A DNA stretch of 64,000 bases, from positions 496,001-560,000 of the forward strand of contig NZ_CP085840.1 of NCBI RefSeq assembly GCF_020715685.1. The letters run 5' to 3'. Below the pieces are notes generated by a model. It was given only the letters and a program-made list of their open reading frames with translations, searched no databases and had not been told where the DNA came from. The first letter of the stretch is position 1. Every line of letters begins with the position of its first letter. The position numbers and the translations under genes are program-made. Source of the stretch: Dermatobacter hominis (GTDB lineage Bacteria; Actinomycetota; Acidimicrobiia; Acidimicrobiales; Microtrichaceae). Below, in pieces: positions 41,897 to 50,123 of the stretch.

Positions 41897-43330
41897 TCAG
41901 GGGACCTGGGCGAGCCGGAGCATGTCGGTCGAGCGGGACCGGGAGCCGACGCCGGCGAGGACGGCCACGATCTCGCCCGTCTTCACGTAGCCGGCGTCGC
42001 GGGTGGCGACGACGAGGTCGTCCATGAGCCCGAGGGAGTCGACGGCGTGCGGGGCGCGCAGCGGGATCGTGCCCCAGCTCATCGTCAGCTGCCGCTGCGT
42101 CCGCTCGTTGGGGCTGAAGCCGATGATCGGCATGGCGGGCCGGAACCGGGCCATCGACCGCACGGTGAAGCCGGTCTCGCTGATGCAGATGATCGCCGAG
42201 ACGCCCATCTCGGTCGCGGCCCGCCAGGCCGCGGCGGTCATGGCGTCGGTGAGGCGGGCCTCGGCGCTGTCGCCGACGGCGGACTTCCGCAGGAGCCGGA
42301 TGCGGCGGGCCCAGGCGTCGTAGTCGAACTCCTGGTCGGCCCGGGCGGCGACGCGGCTCATGGTCGCGACGGCGTTGACCGGGTCCTCGCCGACGGCGCT
42401 CTCGGCGGACAGCATCACGGCGGAGGTGCCGTCGAAGATGGCGTTGGCGACGTCGGACACCTCGGCCCGGGTGGGCGACGGCGAGGTGATCATCGACTCG
42501 AACATCTGTGTCGCGGTGATGACCGGCTTGCCGCCGCTGATGCAGTCCCGGGTGATCTGCTTCTGGAGGTGCGGGAGCTCCTCGATGCCGAGCTCGGTGC
42601 CGAGGTCGCCGCGGGCGATCATGATCGCCCCGGAGGCCTCGATGATCCCCTGGAGGTTCTCGACCGCGGCCCGGGTCTCGATCTTGGCGACGATCAGCGG
42701 CCCTCGCGGGTGGGGCTCGGTGCCGATGCGGCGGATGTCGTGGGCCGACCGGACGAAGCTGATGGCGACCATGTCGACGCCCTCGTCGACGAACGCGTCG
42801 ACGAGGCGCAGGTCCTCGGGGGTCGGGGTCGACATGCTGAGGCGGTCCGAGGGGATGTGCAGCCCTGGCCGGCCCTGGACGGGACCGCCGTGCAGGACGG
42901 TGGCCTTGGCCGAGTCGCCGTCGACGGACTCGACGCCGAGCACCACGCTGCCGTCGCCGACGGCGAGGGAGTCACCCGGGTGCACGTCGAGGAGCAGGTC
43001 CGCGTAGTCGACGCCGAGCACGGCGGTGTCGGAGGTGTCGAGCCCGGGGACGAGGGTCAGCGGGCTGCCGGTGTCGAGGCGGACGGGGTTGTCGCCGAAG
43101 GTCCCGAGCCGCACCTTCGGGCCGGGCAGGTCGACGAGGACGCCGACGGGTGCCTCGAGCTCGGCGGCGACGGCGCGCACCGAGCGGTAGCGCGCCATGG
43201 CGTCGTCGAGGGTGCCGTGGGCGAGGCCGATGCGGGCCACGTCCATGCCGGCCTCGACGAGACGGCGCAGCACCGGCGGCGAGTCCGACGCCGGCCCGAT
43301 CGTGGCGATGATCTTCGTGCGTCGGGGCAT
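41897..43330 (-). CDS. pyk: Pyruvate kinase, apparent K+-independent type
   Basis: Last step of glycolysis, 477 residues. Conserved: TKIIATIGPASDSPPVLRRL, IVAKIETRAAVEN with the catalytic Lys, MIARGDLGTELGIEELP and TATQMFESMI. The first nucleotide/cation loop reads ARIGLAHG instead of ARxNFSHG, so two usual K+ ligands (Asn and Ser) are Gly35 and Ala37, and the following loop is DLPGPKVRLG with Lys72 where K+-dependent enzymes have Glu. Lys here marks K+-independent pyruvate kinases. ATG 43330 has TAGCGT at 43337-43342, 6 nt upstream. Confidence 0.95.
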   Translation of the reverse strand: MPRRTKIIATIGPASDSPPVLRRLVEAGMDVARIGLAHGTLDDAMARYRSVRAVAAELEAPVGVLVDLPGPKVRLGTFGDNPVRLDTGSPLTLVPGLDTSDTAVLGVDYADLLLDVHPGDSLAVGDGSVVLGVESVDGDSAKATVLHGGPVQGRPGLHIPSDRLSMSTPTPEDLRLVDAFVDEGVDMVAISFVRSAHDIRRIGTEPHPRGPLIVAKIETRAAVENLQGIIEASGAIMIARGDLGTELGIEELPHLQKQITRDCISGGKPVITATQMFESMITSPSPTRAEVSDVANAIFDGTSAVMLSAESAVGEDPVNAVATMSRVAARADQEFDYDAWARRIRLLRKSAVGDSAEARLTDAMTAAAWRAATEMGVSAIICISETGFTVRSMARFRPAMPIIGFSPNERTQRQLTMSWGTIPLRAPHAVDSLGLMDDLVVATRDAGYVKTGEIVAVLAGVGSRSRSTDMLRLAQVP

Positions 43331-43453
43331 GGCTCCACGCTATGCCCCCCTGTCGGGGAACCGGCGCCACCGCCGTGGGCTTCACGAGGTGTTCACCCGC
43401 CGAGCGGGACCGGCCGCCGGAGCGCCCGGCGCACCGCACCGAGGCGCGGACCC

Positions 43454-44662
43454 CTACGACCGCGGGACGTCGGTCCAGGGCAGGTCCTTGTCGACCCGCA
43501 CGTCGCCGGGGAGGCCGAGGACCCGCTCGCCGAGGATGTTGCGCAGGACCTCCGAGGTGCCGCCCTCGATCGAGTTGGCGCGCGCCCGTAGGAAGTTCTT
43601 GTGCATGTCGTCGGTGAAGAGGGCGTGCCGGGGCCGGACCAGCTCGTAGGAGCTGTAGAGCATCCCCTCGGGGCCCAGCACGTCCATGGCGACCGAGTAG
43701 ATCTGCTTGTTCAGCTCGGCCATGGCCAGCTTGGCGACCGATCCCTCGGGCCCTGGTGTGCCGGCCTTGCGGTTGGCGGCGGCGCGCAGGTTGGTGAGGC
43801 GGTTGACCTCGGCCTGGATCCACAGCTGCGTGATCGTGTCGCGCATGACCGGGTCGTCGGAGCCGGAGCGCTGCCACTCCTCGACGAGCTGGCCGATCGG
43901 GCCCGAGCCCCGGGGCGGGGTGCCGCCGCCGATCGACACACGCTCGTTCATCAGCGTGGTGATCGAGACGCCCCAGCCGCGGCCGACGTCGTCGACGCGC
44001 ATGGAGTCGGGGATGCGGACGTCGGTGAAGTACACCTCGTTGAACTCGGCCTCGCCGGTCATCTGGCGCAGCGGACGGACCTCGACGCCGGGCGCGTGCA
44101 TGTCGACGATGAACGCGGTGATGCCGCGGTGCTTGGGGAGGTCGGGATCGGTGCGGCAGATCACGAGCCCGTAGCTCGAGATGTGGGCGAGGGTCGTCCA
44201 GACCTTCTGGCCGTTGACGATCCACTCGTCCCCGTCGCGCTCGGCCCGCATGGCGAGCGAGGCGACGTCGGAGCCCGCGCCGGGCTCGGAGAACAGCTGG
44301 CACCAGATGTGCTCGTTCGAGAAGAGCGGGCGGAGCAGCTGCTTCTGCTCGGGGGTGCCGTGGGTCTCGACGGCGGGGCCGCACATGCCGTAGCCGATCG
44401 GGTTCTTGGCCCCGCCGAGCGGTCCGCCGGCCGCCTTGATGCGCTCGGCGATCGTCTTCTGGAGCTTGGGGCTGAGGCCGAGCCCGCCGTCGCCCTCGGC
44501 GAAGTGCACCCAGGCGAGCCCTGCGTCGAACTGCGCCTCGAGGAACTCCTGCTCGGGGGTGTCCGCGGGCGGGTGCTCGGCGAGCAGCCGGTCCACGGCC
44601 TCGATCACGCGCTGCTCGTCGGGATCGACGGCAGTCTCCACGGACTCGTCGGTGAGCGACAT
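43454..44662 (-). CDS. Acyl-CoA dehydrogenase
   Basis: A 402-residue FAD enzyme that introduces a double bond into acyl-CoA. QLFSEPGAGSDVASLAMRAE and WIVNGQKVWTTLAHISSYG are the FAD/substrate signatures, and IEGGTSEVLRNILGERVLG ends the C-terminal domain. The shape resembles the FadE-type enzymes of actinobacterial steroid or fatty acid catabolism. ATG 44662 is preceded by AGGGGGTCC. A perfect palindrome of TetR type lies about 45-60 bases upstream, suggesting repression by an acyl-CoA-responsive regulator encoded elsewhere. Confidence 0.92.
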   Translation of the reverse strand: MSLTDESVETAVDPDEQRVIEAVDRLLAEHPPADTPEQEFLEAQFDAGLAWVHFAEGDGGLGLSPKLQKTIAERIKAAGGPLGGAKNPIGYGMCGPAVETHGTPEQKQLLRPLFSNEHIWCQLFSEPGAGSDVASLAMRAERDGDEWIVNGQKVWTTLAHISSYGLVICRTDPDLPKHRGITAFIVDMHAPGVEVRPLRQMTGEAEFNEVYFTDVRIPDSMRVDDVGRGWGVSITTLMNERVSIGGGTPPRGSGPIGQLVEEWQRSGSDDPVMRDTITQLWIQAEVNRLTNLRAAANRKAGTPGPEGSVAKLAMAELNKQIYSVAMDVLGPEGMLYSSYELVRPRHALFTDDMHKNFLRARANSIEGGTSEVLRNILGERVLGLPGDVRVDKDLPWTDVPRS

Positions 44663-44705
44663 CGGCAGGACCCCCTGGGCTGTTGCGCAGCGCCGCGGCG
44701 TGCGG

Positions 44706-44723
44706 CTTGACCGATCGGTCAAG
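44706..44723. promoter_or_regulatory. 18-bp perfect palindrome, TetR-type operator
   Basis: CTTGACCGATCGGTCAAG (44706-44723) is fully self-complementary. On the acyl-CoA dehydrogenase strand it is preceded by TAACTT, a possible -10, and also itself supplies TTGACC, so it would overlap the promoter whichever reading is right. The GACCGATCGGTC-like core is typical of TetR-family sites that control fatty-acid and acyl-CoA genes. Confidence 0.7.
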
Positions 44724-44782
44724 TTAGTCCGGTCGACGGCGGCGCACACGTCGTGCCATGCCGTCGTCCCCCGCGGTGAGGG

Positions 44783-45382
44783 TCAGTCCTCCCCGTCGTC
44801 GTCGCCGTCGTCGACCGCCAGCCCCGAGGCCTCCAAGCGCTCGAGGAGCTGGTCGCGGATCGACGTGCCGGGCTCCCTGGCCTTGTCCCCCGCGATCCGC
44901 CACCCGAGGCGGGACGAGTAGAGGAGCGGCGGCTCCTTGAGCCGGCCGGGGCCGACCTCGACGACCCGTGCGAAGAAGAGGTGGTGGTCCGCCGGCGTCC
45001 CGTCGGACCAGCCCTCCTTCACCTCGAGGACCTCGCACTCGAGCCAGGCGATCGAGTCGACGACGACCGGCAGGCCCGAGGGGTTGAGCTCGAGGAGCTC
45101 GTCGGCGAGGTAGCGGAACTTCCGGCCCGGGTACGAGAAGTACTGCCCGGCTGCCACCTGGTCGCCGGCGAGGATCGACACCGCGAACCGCCCGCTGTCG
45201 CGGATGAGCGGGTGGGTGTCGTGCTTGGGCGACACCGAGGCCATGACGATCGGCTCCTCGAAGCTGACCTGGCAGACCCAGTGCGAGGTGTAGGCCCGCA
45301 CCAGCCCGTCGTGCGCGGCGCCGACGACCTGCACGCCCTTCATCATCTGGCCCAGCGAGCGCTTGATCTCCCGGTCGATCAT
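44783..45382 (-). CDS. Flavin reductase-like FMN-binding protein
   Basis: A 199-residue protein of the flavin reductase (NAD(P)H:FMN) superfamily: LGQMMKGVQVVGAAHDGLVR, YTSHWVCQVSFEEPIVMASV with the FMN loop, and SGRFAVSILAGDQ. Such proteins supply reduced flavin to monooxygenases or bind flavin as electron carriers. The C-terminus is very acidic. ATG 45382 has TAGCCT at 45389-45394, 6 nt upstream. It points toward the acyl-CoA dehydrogenase operator. Confidence 0.87.
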   Translation of the reverse strand: MIDREIKRSLGQMMKGVQVVGAAHDGLVRAYTSHWVCQVSFEEPIVMASVSPKHDTHPLIRDSGRFAVSILAGDQVAAGQYFSYPGRKFRYLADELLELNPSGLPVVVDSIAWLECEVLEVKEGWSDGTPADHHLFFARVVEVGPGRLKEPPLLYSSRLGWRIAGDKAREPGTSIRDQLLERLEASGLAVDDGDDDGED

Positions 45383-45462
45383 CCCCGGAGGCTACGGCCG
45401 GGGACCGGACCGCAGGATCGCCGCACGTCCTGGCCCGCCCTGCCGGCGGGTCGGGGCGGTGG

Positions 45463-46239
45463 TCAGTTCAGGTTGGCGCGGAGCCGGACGGCTGCGGCCC
45501 GGTGCTCGTCGGCGCGCGCCTCGTCGTCGTCCGTCAGGCCGTCGTAGAGGTCGGCCGCCTCGAGGAACCGGCCCTCGGCGGCGAGCACCCCGGCGAGCTG
45601 GCGTCGCTCGGCGATCCCGGCGCCGGGCAGCACGGCCTGCAGGCGCAGGACGTCGGCGAGTCCCTGGCGGTCGCCGCGGCGCAGCCGGGCGGCGCGGAGG
45701 TTGTTGAGGACGCGGACGACGATCTCGGCGGGCTCGCTCGGCGTGAGGTACTCGTCGGTGAACGGGGTGGAGCCGCCGTGCATCCGGGCGAAGAGGCTCC
45801 GACAGCCGTCGGCGTCGAGCACCCGACCGCCGTCGAACGCGTCGAGGAACAGGTCGGGGTCGTCGGCGGCGCGCAGGAGGAAGTGGCCGGGCATGCCGAC
45901 GCCGACGAGGTCGACGCCGCGGCGCCGGCCGAGCTCCATCGCCAGCACCGACAGCGTGATGGGGATGCCCGTGCGGCGATCGAGCACGCGGTCGAGGAGG
46001 CTGTTGTCGGGGTCGTAGTAGTCGTCGCGGTTGCCGGTGAAGCCGAGGCCCCGGAACACCGCGGCGCACAGCCCGGCGGCGTCGGTCCCCGGCAGGTCGG
46101 CGGCGAGCTCGTCCATGCGGGCCACGAGCGCGCCGGCGTCCACCTCCGGTCGGCCGACGGAGGCGACCAGGGCGAGGGCCCGGTCGAGCGGCCGGCCGCC
46201 GGCGGCGACGAGCGCCCCGAACTCGGCGACGGCATCCAC
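45463..46239 (-). CDS. SirB1-like transglutaminase-fold protein with TPR tail
   Basis: A 258-residue protein. Residues 40-160 match the SirB1 N-terminal/transglutaminase-like family: LCAAVFRGLGFTGNRDDYYD, NSLLDRVLDRRTGIPITLSV and GMPGHFLLRAADDPDLFLDA. TPR-like helices follow (RVLNNLRAARLRRGD). The canonical transglutaminase Cys is not evident, so enzymatic activity is doubtful. GTG 46239 has TACGGT at 46246-46251, 6 nt upstream, and is divergent from the acyl-CoA synthetase gene. Confidence 0.85.
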   Translation of the reverse strand: MDAVAEFGALVAAGGRPLDRALALVASVGRPEVDAGALVARMDELAADLPGTDAAGLCAAVFRGLGFTGNRDDYYDPDNSLLDRVLDRRTGIPITLSVLAMELGRRRGVDLVGVGMPGHFLLRAADDPDLFLDAFDGGRVLDADGCRSLFARMHGGSTPFTDEYLTPSEPAEIVVRVLNNLRAARLRRGDRQGLADVLRLQAVLPGAGIAERRQLAGVLAAEGRFLEAADLYDGLTDDDEARADEHRAAAVRLRANLN

Positions 46240-46343
46240 GCGGCCACCGTACCGGCGGGGCGGGTCGCCCACGTGGGCGGGTCCCGCACGGGCCACCGCC
46301 ACCGCCCGGACCGCTCCCGGTGCGCACGGGTACCGTGCCGCCC

Positions 46344-47918
46344 ATGAGCGACGACAGGTTCTTCCCGGGGGTCCACGCAGCGAGCCGGCCGGACGCGATC
46401 GCCTACCGGGTGGTGGGCGCCGACGGTGCGCCGGCGGCCGAGGTCACCTACGCCGAGCTGCACGAGCGCGCCAACCGCATCGCCCACCTGTTCCGCAGCC
46501 TCGGGCTCGGGCCCGGCGACCACGTGGCGTTCTGCATGGAGAACCACCCGTGGTTCCTGTCGATCGCCTGGGGCGCCCACTACGCGGGGCTCTACTACAC
46601 GGCGATCTCGTCGCGGCTCACGGCCGAGGAGATCGCCTACATCGTCGACGACTGCGGGGCGAAGGTCTTCATCACGTCGGCCTACAAGTCCGACGTGGCC
46701 GGCGCGGTCGCCGAGGCGACGCCGCTGGTCGAGCAGCGCTTCATGCTCGACGGCACGGTGCCGGGCTACGAGCCGTTCCTCGACGCGGTGGCGTCGCAGT
46801 CGGCCGAGGACCTGCCCGGCGCGGTCGAGGGCATGGACATGCTCTACTCCTCGGGTACGACGGGCCGGCCCAAGGGCGTCAAGGTGCCGCTGCGCGACGT
46901 CCCGCTCGGCACGCCCGACGCGCTGTACATGCTGGTGGCCGGGCTGTTCGGGGCGAACCCCGACACCGTGTACCTGTCCCCCGCGCCGCTGTACCACGCC
47001 GCCCCGCTGCGGTTCTGCATGCAGGTGCACCGTGCCGGCGGCACGGTCGTCGTGATGGAGCACTTCGACGCCGAGCAGGCACTGGCGAACATCGAGCGCT
47101 ACGGGGTCACGTTCGGCCAGTTCGTCCCGACCATGTTCGTGCGGATGTTGAAGCTGCCCCAGGAGGTCCGGGACGGCTACGACGTGTCGTCGATCCAGGT
47201 GGCGGTGCACGCCGCCGCGCCGTGCCCGGTGACGGTGAAGCGCCAGATGATCGACTGGTGGGGCCCGGTCCTGCACGAGTACTACGCGGGCACCGAGGGC
47301 AACGGCTTCGTCTACACCGCCTCCGAGGACTGGCTGGCGCACCCGGGCACGGTCGGCAAGCCGATCGTGGGCACGCTGCACATCGTCGGCGACGACGGCG
47401 AGGAGCTGCCCGTCGGCGAGTCCGGCACCGTCTACTTCGAGTCCGAGGCGCAGTTCAGCTACCACAACGACCCCGACAAGACGGCCGAGTCGTACCTGCG
47501 CGACGGGTGGTCGACGCTCGGCGACGTGGGCTACGTGGACAGCGATGGCTTCCTGTACCTGACCGATCGCAAGGCCTACATGATCATCACCGGCGGCGTG
47601 AACGTGTACCCGCAGGAGGCCGAGAACGTGCTGACGATGCACCCGAAGGTGCTCGACGTGGCCGTCTTCGGCGTGCCGAACGACGACTTCGGCGAGGAGG
47701 TGAAGGCGGTCGTCCAGCCCGAGCAGATGCCCGCCGACGACGACGAGGCGGCCGCCCTGTCGGCGGAGCTGATCGCGTTCTGCCGCGAGCACCTCGCCGA
47801 CGTGAAGTGCCCGCGCTCGGTGGACTTCCGCGAGGAGCTCCCCCGCCACCCCACCGGCAAGCTCTACAAGCGGCTCCTCAAGGACGAGTACTGGGCCGCC
47901 GCCGGCCGCACGATCTGA
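46344..47918 (+). CDS. Long-chain acyl-CoA synthetase-like AMP-binding enzyme
   Basis: A 524-residue adenylating enzyme that activates carboxylic acids to acyl-CoA. The P-loop-like motif is LYSSGTTGRPKGVKVPL, the A5 motif YYAGTEGNGFVY, A7-A8 STLGDVGYVDSDGFLYLTDR then KAYMIITGGVNVYPQEAE, and the A10 Lys PRHPTGKLYKRLLKDEY. Substrate unknown. TACCGT at 46331-46336 ends 7 nt before ATG 46344. With the second synthetase, hydratase and dehydrogenase nearby it suggests several acyl-CoA pathways. Confidence 0.92.
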   Translation: MSDDRFFPGVHAASRPDAIAYRVVGADGAPAAEVTYAELHERANRIAHLFRSLGLGPGDHVAFCMENHPWFLSIAWGAHYAGLYYTAISSRLTAEEIAYIVDDCGAKVFITSAYKSDVAGAVAEATPLVEQRFMLDGTVPGYEPFLDAVASQSAEDLPGAVEGMDMLYSSGTTGRPKGVKVPLRDVPLGTPDALYMLVAGLFGANPDTVYLSPAPLYHAAPLRFCMQVHRAGGTVVVMEHFDAEQALANIERYGVTFGQFVPTMFVRMLKLPQEVRDGYDVSSIQVAVHAAAPCPVTVKRQMIDWWGPVLHEYYAGTEGNGFVYTASEDWLAHPGTVGKPIVGTLHIVGDDGEELPVGESGTVYFESEAQFSYHNDPDKTAESYLRDGWSTLGDVGYVDSDGFLYLTDRKAYMIITGGVNVYPQEAENVLTMHPKVLDVAVFGVPNDDFGEEVKAVVQPEQMPADDDEAAALSAELIAFCREHLADVKCPRSVDFREELPRHPTGKLYKRLLKDEYWAAAGRTI

Positions 47919-47996
47919 GCCCGCCGCACGATCTGGGGCCGGCCCGGCCCGCCCCCGCAGGGAGCCCGGGCCGACCTCGCCGGTAGCCTCGAACGG

Positions 47997-48764
47997 ATGT
48001 CCCGGTACGCCTTCCTCGACGGGCCCACGCCGTTCGCGCTCGCCCACCGGGGCGGTGACGAGGTCGCGCCGGAGAACACGGCGCGGGCCTTCGCGGCCGC
48101 GGTCGATGCCGGCTACCGGTACCTGGAGACCGATGTCCACGTGAGCGCCGATGGCGAGCTGTTCGCCTTCCACGACGACGTGCTCGACCGGGTCACCGAC
48201 CGCACCGGGGCGGTGGCGGCCCACACCGCGGCCGAGCTGCGCGAGGTGCGCATCGGCGGGACCGATCCGATCCCGACGCTCGACGAGCTGCTCGGCGCCT
48301 TCCCCGACGTCCGGTGGAACATCGACCCCAAGTCCGACGGCGCGGTGATCGCCCTGGCCCGGGCGCTGCGCCGCCACGACGCCGTCGACCGCGTGAACAT
48401 CGGCGCGTTCTCCGACGAGCGGCTGGCGCGGGTGCGGGCGCTGCTCGGGCCCGACCTGTGCACCGCCGGCGGGCCGCGCGAGGTCGCGGCGCTGCTGGCC
48501 GCGTCGCGGGTGCCGGTGGCGCGGCGCCGCGGTCGCCGCCCCCGCTTCGGGTGCGTCCAGGTCCCCATCGCCTATCGGAACGTGACGGTGGTGACCCAGG
48601 CGTTCGTCGACGCTGCCCACGCCCGTGACGTCCAGGTCCACGTCTGGACCGTCGACGAGCCGGCCGAGGCGCACCGCCTGCTCGACCTCGGCGTCGACGC
48701 CCTCATCACCGACAAGCCCACCGTGATGAGGAAGGTGCTCGAGCACCGGGGCGCGTGGCGGTGA
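47997..48764 (+). CDS. Glycerophosphodiester phosphodiesterase
   Basis: A 255-residue GDPD that releases sn-glycerol 3-phosphate from phospholipid head-group diesters. FALAHRGGDEVAPENTARAF contains the catalytic His and the metal Glu-Asn pair, YLETDVHVSADGELFAFHDD the second His and metal ligands, and DVQVHVWTVDEPAEAHRLL the C-terminal Trp-Thr-Val motif. No signal peptide, so cytoplasmic. TAGCCT at 47984-47989 ends 7 nt before ATG 47997. Its end overlaps the transglycosylase gene by 10 bases. Confidence 0.93.
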   Translation: MSRYAFLDGPTPFALAHRGGDEVAPENTARAFAAAVDAGYRYLETDVHVSADGELFAFHDDVLDRVTDRTGAVAAHTAAELREVRIGGTDPIPTLDELLGAFPDVRWNIDPKSDGAVIALARALRRHDAVDRVNIGAFSDERLARVRALLGPDLCTAGGPREVAALLAASRVPVARRRGRRPRFGCVQVPIAYRNVTVVTQAFVDAAHARDVQVHVWTVDEPAEAHRLLDLGVDALITDKPTVMRKVLEHRGAWR

Positions 48765-49954
48765 TCGGCGCGGCGCTCGTGCTGGGCGCTGCGCTCCTCC
48801 TGCCGTCGCAGCCGGCGCCGCCGCCCCCGGTGCCGGTCGGGCTCAGCCCCGAGGTGGCGGCGCTGCCCGCCAGCTCCCGCACGCTCGACGCGGCCGAGTC
48901 CCGCCGGGACGCTGCGATGGCGACGCGCGACCGCGACGTGGCCGACCTGGCCGACACGCAGCGGTCGCTGGGCTCGGTGCAGGAGGAGGCCAGGGCGACC
49001 GCCGGGCTGCTCGGCCGCCGCCGGGCCGAGCTGGCGAAGGTCGAGGCCGCGCTCGAGGTGCGGCGTCGGGCCGTCCGGGCGATCGCGGCGGAGTGGTTCG
49101 TGTCGGGCACTGCGGACGACCGCTCCATGGACCCCGCCCTCGGTGCGGACGAGCTGCAGGAGCTCCGGCGCCAGGCGGTCCTCGGCGACGCGGCGGCGGG
49201 GGCGGCGGGCGACGCCGTCGCGTTCCTGTCGGCGCGGGCCGATGCGCTCCGCGCCGAGGTCGAGCGGCTGGCGCGCGGCGGCGAACGGCTCGGCGGCCGG
49301 GTCGACGAGCTGACGACGCGGGCGACGGAGCTGACCGCGGACGTCCAGGCCGACGAGGCTGCGGTGGCGTCCGCGGAGGAGGCGGTCACCAGCGCCCGGC
49401 TGAACGCCACGGTCGACGGCACCGACATCTCGACCGTCGCGCTGGACGCGTACTGGCGGGCGCAGCGCGCCCTGGCCCTGACCGACCCGGGGTGCCGGGT
49501 GAGCTGGTGGGCGCTCGCGGGCATCGGCCGGACCGAGAGCCGCCACGGCACCTACCTCGGCAGCGAGGTCGCAGCCGACGGGGCGGTGACGCCGCCGATC
49601 CTCGGCCCGCCGCTCGACGGCTCCAACGGGTTCCGGGTGGTGGCCGACAGCGACGGCGGCGCGCTGGACGGCGACGCCACGACCGACCGGGCGGTGGGGC
49701 CGATGCAGTTCCTCCCGAGCACGTGGCGGACGGTCGGGCGGGACGGCAACGGGGACGGCCGGGCCGATCCCGACAACGTGTACGACGCCGCGCTCGGCGC
49801 AGGCGCGTACCTCTGCCGGAGCGGGGACCTGTCGGGCGAGGCCGGGCTCCGGTCCGCCTACCTCACGTACAACCGCAGCCAGACCTACGTCGACACGGTG
49901 ATCGGATTCGCCCACGGGTACCGCGACGCGCTGCCGCTCGCGGGGGCCTCCTGA
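48755..49954 (+). CDS. Secreted lytic transglycosylase with coiled-coil region
   Basis: A 399-residue protein: a signal peptide (VIGAALVLGAALLLPSQPAP), an Ala/Glu/Arg-rich coiled coil at about 45-220 and an SLT-type domain at about 240-390. The catalytic Glu is in GIGRTESRHGTYLG, followed by VGPMQFLPSTWRTVGRDGNG and DAALGAGAYLCRSG. It should cleave the glycan strands of peptidoglycan, with the coiled coil as a scaffold as in RipA/EnvC-like proteins. The start overlaps the GDPD gene by 10 bases, so it is coupled. Confidence 0.9.
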   Translation: MAVIGAALVLGAALLLPSQPAPPPPVPVGLSPEVAALPASSRTLDAAESRRDAAMATRDRDVADLADTQRSLGSVQEEARATAGLLGRRRAELAKVEAALEVRRRAVRAIAAEWFVSGTADDRSMDPALGADELQELRRQAVLGDAAAGAAGDAVAFLSARADALRAEVERLARGGERLGGRVDELTTRATELTADVQADEAAVASAEEAVTSARLNATVDGTDISTVALDAYWRAQRALALTDPGCRVSWWALAGIGRTESRHGTYLGSEVAADGAVTPPILGPPLDGSNGFRVVADSDGGALDGDATTDRAVGPMQFLPSTWRTVGRDGNGDGRADPDNVYDAALGAGAYLCRSGDLSGEAGLRSAYLTYNRSQTYVDTVIGFAHGYRDALPLAGAS

Positions 49955-50014
49955 GGGCGTGAGCGCACCGGCACGGTGCGCGCGGATGGCTCGTCCGAGG
50001 GGTGGCGAGCCGCG

Positions 50015-50042
50015 TTGACAGTGTCGCGAGCAGCACTAAAGT
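50015..50042 (+). promoter_or_regulatory. Strong sigma-70 type promoter of the ABC importer operon
   Basis: A consensus -35 TTGACA (50015-50020), a 16-bp spacer and -10 TAAAGT (50037-50042). It is the best two-box promoter seen in the window and stands about 80 bases before the binding-protein gene. Confidence 0.78.
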
Positions 50043-50052
50043 GCGCCCACCT

Positions 50053-50100
50053 GACCTGTGAAGGCCGTCACGGCGGGGCCGGATTCCGACGGACCAGGTC
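50053..50100 (+). promoter_or_regulatory. Possible folded 5' leader of the ABC importer mRNA
   Basis: Nested complementary blocks GACCTG (50053-50058) with CAGGTC (50095-50100), CCGTC (50065-50069) with GACGG (50088-50092) and CGGC (50071-50074) with GCCG (50078-50081) would stack into one elongated hairpin ahead of the ribosome site. It matches no riboswitch class I know. It may simply stabilise the mRNA. Confidence 0.33.
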
Positions 50101-50123
50101 ACTCACACCCAGGGGGTACAACG

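Noticed and set aside
45534-48746. A 1070-codon minus-strand frame opposite the acyl-CoA synthetase and GDPD genes
   Set aside because: Composition is that of antisense coding sequence and it has no recognisable motif.
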